Part shown: in pieces, positions 1 through 6,460 of the stretch
Numbering within the stretch: position 1 is the stretch's first letter
Layout: each line of letters begins with the position of its first letter
Assembly: GCA_964528595.1 (NCBI GenBank)
Contig: CAZGTM010000111.1
Coordinates: forward strand, 1-7,092
Origin: CAYFKJ01 sp964528595
GTDB taxonomy: Bacteria > Pseudomonadota > Alphaproteobacteria > UBA2966
Direction of reading: 5' to 3'
DNA length: 7,092 nt
The notes under the pieces: generated by a model
Database searches by the model: none
Seen by the model: only the letters and a program-made list of their open reading frames with translations
What the model was told of the DNA's origin: nothing
Program-made: the position numbers and the translations under genes

Positions 1-3000
1 AAGCTGGCGGGATCGGCGACCGAGGGCAGCAGGGGATGTTTCTCGGAAATCGAGGGCTCGTTGTAGCGCGAGGTCGGGAAGTCCTTGGTTTGGCCCTCCT
101 GGTGGCCGTCAAGATCGCCCAGGAGACCGCTCAAATCTTCAAGATGGCGGGCGACGATGTGGATGACGCGGCCCTCGCGCTGGACGATGCCGCGCACGCC
201 GAGCAAGCGCGAGCGCATGACGATCTTGCGGTAGCGTTCGAACATCTTGGGCCAGACGATGACGTTGGCCACGCCCGTCTCGTCCTCCAGCGTGGCGAAG
301 ATGACGCCGCTGGCCGTGCCCGGACGCTGGCGGCAGATCACCAGGCCGGCGACCCGGATGGTCTGGTCGGTCTCGGTCGTGTTCAGGGCCTCCGCCGTGA
401 TCATGCGCCGGGCCTGCAGGCGGCGGCGCAGGAGTTTCAGGGGGTGGGCCTTGAGGCTGAGGCGGACCGCCATGTAATCGTCGATCACCTCTTCCCCCAG
501 GCCCGCCGGCGGCAGCGTCACCTGGGGTTCGTTCTGCAAAGCCGTTTGGAATTTGCGGGCCTCGCGCTGTTCGGCGTGCGCGAACAGCGGCAGCACGGTA
601 TCGTCGAGCCCCTTGACCGCCCACAGCGCAGCACGCCGGTCGAGGCCCAGCGAGGCGTAGGCATCGGCCCGGGCCAGGCGTTCGAGCACCCGGGCTGAGA
701 GGCCGGAGCGGCGCCACATCTCGCGTACCTCCTTGTAGCGCGCCGCCTTGCCCTCGCCGCGCGCCGCCACCAGGGCCTCGGCGGCTGCCTCCTTCAAGCC
801 CTTGATCTGACGGAGCCCCAGCCGCAGAGCCACCCGGCCTTGTTCATGTTTGGCGTCGCAGGGTTCCAGCGTGCAGTCCCAATTGCTGTGGTTGACGTCG
901 ACCGGGCGCACGATGGCGCCGTGGTCGCGGGCGTCGCGCACGATCTGGGCCGGGGCGTAGAAGCCCATGGGCTGGCTGTTCAACAGCCCCGCCGCGAAGG
1001 CCGAGGGATAATGGCACTTGATCCAGGCCGAGACGTAGACCAGCAGCGCGAAACTGGCGGCGTGGGATTCGGGGAAACCGTATTCGCCGAAACCCTCGAT
1101 CTGCTTGAAGCAACGGAGCGCAAACTCCTCCTCGTAGCCGCGGTCCTTCATGCCCTCGATGAACTTGTCGCGGAAGCCGTAGATCTGGCCGGTCTTGCGA
1201 AAGGTCGCCATGGCGCGGCGCAGGCCGTCGGCCTCGGACGGTGAAAAACCGGCGCCGACGACGGCGATCTTCATGGCCTGTTCCTGGAAGAGCGGCACGC
1301 CCATGGTCTTGCCCAGGACGGCCTCCAATTCGGCGGAGGGGTAATCGACCCGTTCCTCGCCGCTGCGCCGCCGGAGGTAGGGATGCACCATGTCGCCCTG
1401 GATCGGACCGGGCCGCACGATGGCGACCTCGATCACCAGGTCGTAGAAATTGCGCGGCTTGAGGCGCGGCAGCATGGACATCTGGGCCCGGCTTTCGACC
1501 TGGAAGACGCCGACCGAATCGCCCCGGCAGAGCATGTCGTAGACGCGGGGGTCCTCCGCCGGCACGTCGGCCAGGGTGAGCGAGCGCCCATGATGGCGTT
1601 CGATCAGGTCGAAGGCGCGGCGGATGCAGCTCAGCATGCCGAGCGCCAGGACATCGACCTTGAGGATACCCAGGGCGTCGATGTCGTCCTTGTCCCATTC
1701 GATGACGGTGCGGTCGTCCATCGCCGCGTTGGCGATGGGCACGACGCTGGAGAGCGGCCCGCGCGTCATGACGAAGCCACCGACGTGCTGCGAGAGATGG
1801 CGCGGGAAGCCGCGGATTTCGACGGCCAGCTCCAGCGCCTGCTGCAGCCTGGGATCGGTCGGATCGAGGCCGGCCTCGCGCACCTGTTCGTCCTGGAAGC
1901 CTTCCTTGCTCCAGCCCCAGGCCATGCCCGAGAGCGCGGCGCCGACGTCCTCCGACAGGCCCAACGCCTTGGAGATCTCGCGCACAGCGCTCTTGGTGCG
2001 GTAGCTGATGACGGTGGCGGTGAGCGCGGCCCGGTCGCGGCCGTATTTCTGGTAGATGTACTGGATCACCTCCTCGCGGCGCTCGTGCTCGAAGTCGACG
2101 TCGATGTCGGGCGGCTCGTTGCGCTCGGCCGAGACGAAGCGTTCGAACAGGAGATCGACGCGGTCGGGATCGACCGCCGTGACGCCGAGGCAATAACAGA
2201 CCGCCGAGTTGGCCGCCGAGCCCCGGCCCTGGCAGAGGATGCCGCGCGCCCGGGCGAAGCAGACGATGTCGTGGACGGTGAGGAAATAAGGCGCGAACCC
2301 CAGCTCGCCGACCAGTTTCAGTTCGTGCTCCAGCAATCCCCGCACCTTGTCGGGGATGCCGTCGGGATAGCGCTTGGCCGCGCCCTCCCAGGTCAGGCGC
2401 GTAAGCTCGCTGTGCGGCGTCTCGCCGGGGCTGACGGTCTCGTCGGGGTATTCGTAGGCCAGTTCGTCCAGGCTGAAGTCGCAGAGACCGGCGATCTCGG
2501 CGCTGCGGGCCACGGCGTCGGCGTAGCCTGCGAACAGCCGCGCCATCTCGGCCGGCGATTTGAGGTGCCGTTCGGCATTGGCGTGCAGGCGAAAGCCGGC
2601 CTCGGCCACCGTGCAGTGTTCGCGGATGCAGGTCAGCACGTCCTGCAACGACCGCCGCAAGGGATCGTGGGCATGAACGTCGTTGGTCGCCACCAAGGGC
2701 GTGCCGTGAGCCTGCGCCAGGGCCGAAAGCCGGGCGATGCGGGCCGCGTCGTCGCCCCGGTAGAGGTGCCGGGCGGCAAGGTAAACATGGGCCGAGGCAT
2801 GGACCCGGCGGCGGACGGCGGCCAGCGCCTCGGCGAAAGCCTCGCCCTCTCCGTCCAGATCCGCCGGCGGTACGACGATCAGGACCTGATCGCGCCCGGC
2901 CCCGAACACCGGCCCGAACAGGTCGTCCAGGGCGAACCAGCATTCACCTTTGGGCGCCCGGCGGTTACCCAGCGTCAGAAGCTGCGAAAGCCGTCCGTAG

Positions 3001-3281
3001 GCCGCCCGGTCGCGCGGGAAGCAGATCATCTCAGGCCCGTCCTCCGGCAACAGACGGCAGCCGACGAGGTAGGGCACGCCCGCCGCCTTGGCCGCCACAT
3101 GCCCGCGCACGACGCCCGCCAGGGAATTGCGGTCGGCGATCACCGCCGCCGCGTGCCCGAGCTCCGCCGCCCGCGTCACCAGTTCTTCGGGGTGCGACGC
3201 GCCGCGCAGGAAACTGAAGTTCGAAGTCACTTCCAGTTCGACGTAAGCGAGGTTGGAACCTGCTTTAGCTTTTTTATTCAT
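1..3281 (-). CDS. dnaE2: Error-prone DNA polymerase DnaE2 (ImuC), 3' end cut by window edge
   Basis: C-family DNA polymerase that extends past lesions during SOS mutagenesis, working with ImuA, ImuB and the sliding clamp. The ATG at 3281 opens 1093 codons with no stop before base 3, so only the last residues are missing (family length is about 1050-1150). Seen in order: a PHP-type N-terminus with the DnaE2 signature FSFLRGASHPEELV (about residues 22-35); the RGSAANS motif at 353-359; the catalytic motif PDIDVDF at 391-397, whose D392 and D394 match E. coli alpha D401/D403; the third catalytic aspartate D543 in KVDVLALGML; and an OB-fold region from about 975 to 1050. The frame was checked at several points from 5' to 3' and no frameshift was found. 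An AGGA sits 7 bases before the ATG. PHP metal-binding histidines are absent near the N-terminus (VTSNFSF in place of an HxH), as I recall for proteobacterial DnaE2. Probably transcribed from the imuA promoter, since no separate promoter is visible. Confidence 0.96.
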   Translation of the reverse strand, partial: MNKKAKAGSNLAYVELEVTSNFSFLRGASHPEELVTRAAELGHAAAVIADRNSLAGVVRGHVAAKAAGVPYLVGCRLLPEDGPEMICFPRDRAAYGRLSQLLTLGNRRAPKGECWFALDDLFGPVFGAGRDQVLIVVPPADLDGEGEAFAEALAAVRRRVHASAHVYLAARHLYRGDDAARIARLSALAQAHGTPLVATNDVHAHDPLRRSLQDVLTCIREHCTVAEAGFRLHANAERHLKSPAEMARLFAGYADAVARSAEIAGLCDFSLDELAYEYPDETVSPGETPHSELTRLTWEGAAKRYPDGIPDKVRGLLEHELKLVGELGFAPYFLTVHDIVCFARARGILCQGRGSAANSAVCYCLGVTAVDPDRVDLLFERFVSAERNEPPDIDVDFEHERREEVIQYIYQKYGRDRAALTATVISYRTKSAVREISKALGLSEDVGAALSGMAWGWSKEGFQDEQVREAGLDPTDPRLQQALELAVEIRGFPRHLSQHVGGFVMTRGPLSSVVPIANAAMDDRTVIEWDKDDIDALGILKVDVLALGMLSCIRRAFDLIERHHGRSLTLADVPAEDPRVYDMLCRGDSVGVFQVESRAQMSMLPRLKPRNFYDLVIEVAIVRPGPIQGDMVHPYLRRRSGEERVDYPSAELEAVLGKTMGVPLFQEQAMKIAVVGAGFSPSEADGLRRAMATFRKTGQIYGFRDKFIEGMKDRGYEEEFALRCFKQIEGFGEYGFPESHAASFALLVYVSAWIKCHYPSAFAAGLLNSQPMGFYAPAQIVRDARDHGAIVRPVDVNHSNWDCTLEPCDAKHEQGRVALRLGLRQIKGLKEAAAEALVAARGEGKAARYKEVREMWRRSGLSARVLERLARADAYASLGLDRRAALWAVKGLDDTVLPLFAHAEQREARKFQTALQNEPQVTLPPAGLGEEVIDDYMAVRLSLKAHPLKLLRRRLQARRMITAEALNTTETDQTIRVAGLVICRQRPGTASGVIFATLEDETGVANVIVWPKMFERYRKIVMRSRLLGVRGIVQREGRVIHIVARHLEDLSGLLGDLDGHQEGQTKDFPTSRYNEPSISEKHPLLPSVADPAS

Positions 3282-3288
3282 GATTTGT

Positions 3289-3292
3289 TCCT
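3289..3292 (-). promoter_or_regulatory. Ribosome binding site of dnaE2
   Basis: AGGA on the minus strand lies 7 bases before the ATG at 3281, which supports this start. A possible stem-loop at 3295-3310 begins two bases upstream of it. Confidence 0.6.
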
Positions 3293-3294
3293 AT

Positions 3295-3310
3295 TTTCTG
3301 GCGGCAGAAA
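3295..3310 (-). other. Small hairpin next to the dnaE2 ribosome binding site
   Basis: TTTCTG (3295-3300) and CAGAAA (3305-3310) form a perfect 6-bp inverted repeat with a 4-base loop. In the transcript it would stand two bases upstream of the AGGA. It has no following U-run, so it is not a terminator. A role in translation of dnaE2 is only inferred. Confidence 0.35.
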
Positions 3311-3327
3311 CATTTTTCTTTAGGGTC

Positions 3328-3422
3328 ACCCCCACCCAACCCTCCCCCCTCAAGGGGGAGGGCTATAAGGGTGCAACCGGATACCCCCTCCCCCCTGGAG
3401 GGGGAGGGATGGGGTGGGGGGG
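3328..3422. repeat. Double palindromic GC-rich intergenic repeat (REP-like)
   Basis: Two copies of a 23-base palindrome, CCCTCCCCC-N5-GGGGGAGGG, lie at 3340-3362 and 3386-3408, 46 bases apart. Each has a 9-bp perfect stem; the loops are CTCAA and CTGGA. Outside them, ACCCCCACCCAA on the left and ATGGGGTGGGGG on the right are near-complementary, so the whole block can also fold as one large imperfect palindrome. I recall similar C-run/G-run palindromes scattered between genes in many alphaproteobacterial genomes, usually called REP-like or BIME-like elements. The block separates imuB from dnaE2 inside the operon. It is not a classical terminator because no U-run follows either hairpin. Confidence 0.85.
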
Positions 3423-3467
3423 ACAGCGTGTCTGCTAAGCGCTTCAGACAGATTTTCCGTATTTCCC

Positions 3468-5174
3468 TCATGCGAACACCCCATGAATGAACCAGCGGGG
3501 GGCGCGGGTGGGGCGGGGTTCGGGGGCGTTGTCGTTGGCGGAGCCGTCCTCTTCCGCCCCATCGTCCTCGCCCATGAGATAAAGCCCTTCGCGGAAGAGC
3601 CAGAAGCGGCGGCCTTCCGTGTCTTCGATGCGGTAGTAGTCGCGTGTGAGGTGACTGCGGTCCTCGCCCGGCGGGGCTTTGTCGCGCCACCATTCGGCGG
3701 CGATGCGCTCCGGCCCCTCGGCATGGACGACGCGGTGCACCAGACGCCGCCAGCGGAACAGCACGGGCGGGCCGTCCGGCACCTCGGCCACCGCTTCGAT
3801 GGCCTGGGGCTGGGGGAACAAACGTAAGGGCCGGGGCCGGACGCTGCGCGGCGGTGCGGTCTCGGGCGTCAATTCCGGCGCGCTGTCGGGCGGGGTGCGG
3901 CCGCTGAGGGCCGAGACGGGAATGCCGGCGCGTTCGGGGATGTGGCTGGCGCGGTTTTCCAGGCGCACGACGCTGCCCCGCCCGAGCCGCGTTTCCAAAC
4001 GATCCACAAGCCGGTCGACCTGCTGTCCCTGCTGGCGGTCGAAGCCGCCGCCCCGGCCGCCGTCCGACAAGTCAAGCTGCGCCGCCGCCAGCGGTTCGAC
4101 GACGGGGGCGGCCAGCGTCATGACGTCAATGCCGAAGCCCAAGTCGAGCTTATCCAGGTGTTCGGCGAACAGGCGCTGCAGGTGGCCGGGATCGCGCACC
4201 GGGCGGCTGGTGCCGACGGCGGCGCGGGCAAGGCCGCCGTCCGTGCGGTAGAGCGTGAATTCGGCCCGGCGCAGGCCCAGCCGTTCGTGCGCCAGGCGTG
4301 CGGCCATGTGATCCAAGAGACGCGCCAGACCGGCGGCGACGTCGTCGAGCTGGCCGATGGCCTCGGGGAAGGCCAGGCGCACGCGGTGCGCCGTCACCGG
4401 CAGGCGCGGCGAGATCGGTTCGGCCTGGCGGCCCAGGGCCTGGTCGAGGCGCTTGAGCAGCCCGTCGCCGAAGCGCGCCGCCAGGGGCCCGCGCGGCAGG
4501 TCGTAGAGATCGCCGACGCGGCGCACGCCCAGGCGGTCGAGCCCTTCGTTGACCTGGGCGCCGGGACGCAGGGCGGCGACCGGCAATGCCTTCAGGGTTT
4601 GGCGGTGCGCGCCCGGCGCGACGACGATACCGTCCCTCCCCTCGCCGCCATAGCGGGCGACACCCCAGGCCGCGCCCGGCGTGTCGGCCAGCGCCGCCCG
4701 GGCCGCGAAACCCTGGCCGCGCACCCGCGCCAGCAGGTCCCCCAGCAGCGCGCCCTCCCCTTCGAACAGGTGGGCGCAGCCCGTGACGTCGAGCCAGACC
4801 CCGGCCCCGGCGGCGGGCTCCGCCGGCGCTTCCGCCGCCGTCCACGGCGTGTAACGGCCGCACCAGTCGGCCAGGCGTTCGAGGGCGCGGGCGTCGCGGT
4901 CGGGATCGGCGGGGGTGGTTTCGACGTTGGGCACGATGGCGCGGGCGGCCGCCAGCGTCAGGCCGGGCACCAGGCCGCCCGAGGCCGCCGGGGCGTTGAC
5001 CGCCGCCAGCCGGATGCCGCCGTGGGCCGCCGTAATCACGGCCAGCGGCTTAGAGCGCCAGGCCGGACGGCGAAGGCTCGCCCGGTCGGTCGCGAAGGTC
5101 GGCAGCCACAGCGCGGCGACGCGCGCCGTCTTGGTTGCTTCCACCGCCTTCGGTTCCATCACATAGTTGTCCAT
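3468..5174 (-). CDS. imuB: ImuB, inactive Y-family polymerase homologue (mutasome clamp adaptor)
   Basis: Protein of 568 residues that, in characterised systems, links DnaE2 and ImuA to the beta sliding clamp without polymerase activity of its own. The N-terminus RVAALWLPTFATDRA (18-32) aligns with the Y-family start but lacks the catalytic acidic residue. The palm motif is WLDVTGCAHLFEGE (127-140) where active enzymes carry the catalytic acidic pair. A helix-hairpin/thumb-like region follows, then a little-finger-like domain. QLDLSD (366-371) fits a clamp-binding motif. A low-complexity linker leads to a C-terminal domain with YYRIEDTEGRRFWLFREG (513-530), typical of the DUF6504 segment of ImuB, and the tail PRWFIHGVFA. 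I chose the ATG at 5174 because GGAG lies 7 bases upstream. The longer frame starts at a GTG (5207) with a poor ribosome site, and an ATG at 5159 is a third option. It overlaps imuA by 125 bases. Confidence 0.95.
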   Translation of the reverse strand: MDNYVMEPKAVEATKTARVAALWLPTFATDRASLRRPAWRSKPLAVITAAHGGIRLAAVNAPAASGGLVPGLTLAAARAIVPNVETTPADPDRDARALERLADWCGRYTPWTAAEAPAEPAAGAGVWLDVTGCAHLFEGEGALLGDLLARVRGQGFAARAALADTPGAAWGVARYGGEGRDGIVVAPGAHRQTLKALPVAALRPGAQVNEGLDRLGVRRVGDLYDLPRGPLAARFGDGLLKRLDQALGRQAEPISPRLPVTAHRVRLAFPEAIGQLDDVAAGLARLLDHMAARLAHERLGLRRAEFTLYRTDGGLARAAVGTSRPVRDPGHLQRLFAEHLDKLDLGFGIDVMTLAAPVVEPLAAAQLDLSDGGRGGGFDRQQGQQVDRLVDRLETRLGRGSVVRLENRASHIPERAGIPVSALSGRTPPDSAPELTPETAPPRSVRPRPLRLFPQPQAIEAVAEVPDGPPVLFRWRRLVHRVVHAEGPERIAAEWWRDKAPPGEDRSHLTRDYYRIEDTEGRRFWLFREGLYLMGEDDGAEEDGSANDNAPEPRPTRAPRWFIHGVFA

Positions 5175-5979
5175 CGCGCCACTCCACGGGCCACGTCCTC
5201 GGTTCACCTGCCGTCTCGCCGCCCCGCACGCGCAGCAGCCTGAGTTGCCAGCGCGCGCCCTCTCCGTTCGTCATCCCGTCCGCCCGTCCTGCTTCCACCC
5301 GGCCCGGCTCGACCTGCCATCTGGTCACCGCGGCGCTCGAGGGCAGGCCCCGCTCCACCCCGCGCAGCACCAGGCAGGTGACGCCGCTGCTTTCGGCGGC
5401 CAGCTGCAGGCGGCGGCTGGCGGTGAAGTCGAGGCCGTCGACCTCGCCCAGCACGGCGGCCAGCGCCGGACTGCGCAGGCCCTCCTCCATGGCCCACAGC
5501 ACGTCGGCATCGCGCTTCGCCCGGACCAGCAACAGGCGCTCCTCGTCGAGGCCGAAGGCGGCGAGGCCGGGGGCGTACAGTTCGCCGTTCTCGTGGGCGT
5601 CCCAATGGCGGCGGCACCAGAGGGCAGGTTGGCCTTGGGCGGGCCCGGCTTGGCCCACCTCACCGCCGCTTTCCGCCCGGCCCAGCAGACCCAGCAGCGC
5701 GGCGGCGAACCCGGCGGCGGCGCCGTTGGCGCCGGCCGTGCCGGTGATCTCGTGCAGCGCCCCCCGCGCCAGCCCGCCCGCCGGCAGCAGGCCGTCCAGC
5801 GCCGGACTGAGCGCCACCCGCCCGCCGCCGCCCGCCTTCATGCCGGCGATCGCGCCCTTGCGCTCCATCGCCCGGATCCGCGCCTTGAGGTCGGCGATGA
5901 CGTCCGGACTGACGTCCCGTTCGTCCATATCGGGCGCATTCGTATTGGCGGCATTGGCGGCGGCTGGCGGTGATCGCAT
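5050..5979 (-). CDS. imuA: ImuA, RecA-fold mutasome protein
   Basis: First gene of the SOS mutasome operon, 309 residues. ImuA is a RecA-related accessory protein that binds ImuB and modulates translesion synthesis. Recognisable family blocks are LPAGGLARGALHEITG (65-80), ALWCRR (119-124), LYAPGLAAFGLDEERLLLVRA (134-154), DVLWAMEEGLRS (159-170), LDFTASRRLQLAAESSGVT (183-201) and the final strand RTWPVEWRDG (261-270). There is no GKT/S P-loop after the HEITG block, in line with this family being a non-canonical RecA relative. The ATG at 5979 is preferred because a strong GGAGGAAGGA precedes it. The frame stays open upstream to a TTG at 6024, but that start has no ribosome site of its own. The conserved part ends near residue 267; the last ~42 residues (GTEGGGSNQD and on) look unconserved and are translated from DNA that also encodes the start of ImuB. 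Confidence 0.94.
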   Translation of the reverse strand: MRSPPAAANAANTNAPDMDERDVSPDVIADLKARIRAMERKGAIAGMKAGGGGRVALSPALDGLLPAGGLARGALHEITGTAGANGAAAGFAAALLGLLGRAESGGEVGQAGPAQGQPALWCRRHWDAHENGELYAPGLAAFGLDEERLLLVRAKRDADVLWAMEEGLRSPALAAVLGEVDGLDFTASRRLQLAAESSGVTCLVLRGVERGLPSSAAVTRWQVEPGRVEAGRADGMTNGEGARWQLRLLRVRGGETAGEPRTWPVEWRDGQLCDGTEGGGSNQDGARRRAVAADLRDRPGEPSPSGLAL

Positions 5980-5983
5980 GGCG

Positions 5984-5994
5984 GTCCTTCCTCC
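5984..5994 (-). promoter_or_regulatory. Strong ribosome binding site of imuA
   Basis: GGAGGAAGGA on the minus strand ends about 5 bases before the ATG at 5979. This purine-rich block decides the start in favour of 5979 over the upstream TTG at 6024. Confidence 0.75.
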
Positions 5995-6087
5995 CGAAAC
6001 AAGCGGCTTTCCCGATTGCGACAACCGGGACGGCGATTCATTCCGGAGAAACCCCTCCCCCGGCGAACCGTTCTCAATTTTACGAAT

Positions 6088-6102
6088 GTTCTTGTTTTGT
6101 TC
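6088..6102 (-). promoter_or_regulatory. LexA (SOS) box, GTTC-N7-GTTC
   Basis: GTTC at 6088-6091 and GTTC at 6099-6102 are separated by exactly 7 bases (TTGTTTT). This is the direct-repeat LexA operator of Alphaproteobacteria. On the minus strand it reads GAAC-N7-GAAC, 109 bases before the imuA ATG, and its first half overlaps the predicted -10. LexA bound here should block RNA polymerase, with release after DNA damage. The adjacent mutasome genes are classical LexA targets, which makes the assignment firm. Confidence 0.9.
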
Positions 6103-6127
6103 TAATTTGACTCGGGGTGAGAGTCAA
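6099..6127 (-). promoter_or_regulatory. Predicted sigma-70 promoter of imuA-imuB-dnaE2
   Basis: On the minus strand, TTGACT (6127-6122) is a near-consensus -35 element. After a 17-base spacer comes TAGAAC (6104-6099) as the -10. The -10 shares GAAC with the first LexA half-site, the layout expected of a LexA-repressed promoter. The transcript would have a leader of roughly 110 bases before imuA. Confidence 0.6.
6107..6127. promoter_or_regulatory. Perfect 7-bp inverted repeat TTGACTC-N7-GAGTCAA
   Basis: TTGACTC (6107-6113) and GAGTCAA (6121-6127) are exact inverted copies with a 7-base spacer, lying between the LexA box and the toxin-antitoxin promoter region. The right arm doubles as the predicted -35 of imuA. 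It may bind an unidentified dimeric regulator, or simply reflect a -35-like sequence repeated by chance. Confidence 0.4.
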
Positions 6128-6140
6128 GGCGGGAAACATC

Positions 6141-6169
6141 TTGACGAAAAACCAGCTAGATATTAAATC
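6141..6169 (+). promoter_or_regulatory. Possible promoter of the toxin-antitoxin pair
   Basis: TTGACG (6141-6146) is a good -35. A 17-base spacer leads to TAAATC (6164-6169), a weak -10. A better -10-like TATAAA occurs further on but has no matching -35. The -10 lies inside the CTAGA repeats, as expected for an autorepressed TA promoter. Confidence 0.4.
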
Positions 6170-6186
6170 TAGATTTATAAACTAGA
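6156..6186 (+). promoter_or_regulatory. Three CTAGA motifs at 13-base period, likely TA operator
   Basis: CTAGA starts at 6156, 6169 and 6182, exactly 13 bases apart. CTAGAT-ATTAA-ATCTAG (6156-6172) is a perfect inverted repeat. A second, TCTAG-N9-CTAGA (6168-6186), shares its left arm with the first. The stretch is AT-rich in GC-rich surroundings and ends just before the antitoxin ribosome site (AGGA at 6188). Phd/VapB-type antitoxins bind palindromes in their own promoters, so this is the natural candidate operator. Assignment is by position and symmetry only. Confidence 0.55.
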
Positions 6187-6199
6187 CAGGAAAAAGCCG

Positions 6200-6460
6200 A
6201 TGCCGCCGACCCGTTGGTCCCTGCAGGACGCCAAGAACAAATTCAGCGCCGTTGTCGACGCCGCCCGCGAGGGTAAGCCGCAGATGGTGACGCGCCACGG
6301 CAAACCCGCCGCCGTCGTCGTATCGGCGGAGGAATACGAACGGCTGCACGAGCTCGAGCGGGCGGCCGCCCCTTCCCTCGCCGAGCTGCTGCTGGCCATG
6401 CCGCGGGACGACGAGACGTTCGAGACGGCCCCGCTCAAGCCGCGCGAGGTCGACTTCTGA
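6200..6460 (+). CDS. Phd/YefM-family antitoxin
   Basis: An 86-residue antitoxin that should neutralise the PIN-domain toxin encoded next and, with it, repress their promoter. The N-terminal half shows the Phd/YefM pattern: SLQDAKNKFSAVVDAAREGKP (7-27), then the strand VTRHGKPAAVVVSAEEYERL (30-49). The region from about 50 to 86 (ELERAAAPSLAELLLAMPRD and an acidic end) is the expected toxin-binding tail. The ATG at 6200 follows AGGA by 8 bases. Its stop overlaps the toxin start by one base, implying translational coupling. Length is normal for the family (about 75-95). Confidence 0.93.
   Translation: MPPTRWSLQDAKNKFSAVVDAAREGKPQMVTRHGKPAAVVVSAEEYERLHELERAAAPSLAELLLAMPRDDETFETAPLKPREVDF

Noticed and set aside
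844..2943. A 699-codon minus-strand frame inside dnaE2
   Set aside because: It is out of frame with the polymerase reading, very rich in Arg, Gly and Pro, and has no family motifs. The true frame from 3281 is continuous.
1383..3323. A 646-codon open frame on the plus strand opposite dnaE2
   Set aside because: It is a GC-rich antisense shadow of dnaE2: low-complexity composition, no recognisable domain, and the minus strand shows clear catalytic motifs.
3340..3408. The two C/G-only hairpins considered as rho-independent terminators
   Set aside because: Neither is followed by a U-run on either strand, and the tandem palindrome structure fits a dispersed repeat better.
3942..5243. A 433-codon plus-strand frame opposite imuB
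   Set aside because: Antisense shadow with biased Arg/Gly/Ala/Gln content; imuB on the other strand has clear family features.
6065..6073. GAAC-C-GTTC palindrome considered as a second LexA site
   Set aside because: Half-sites are inverted and one base apart, not a direct repeat with 7-base spacing; no second GTTC stands 11 bases from either half.
5135..6166. A 343-codon plus-strand frame opposite imuA
   Set aside because: Ser/Pro/Arg-rich shadow that also runs through the LexA box and promoter region; no domain visible.
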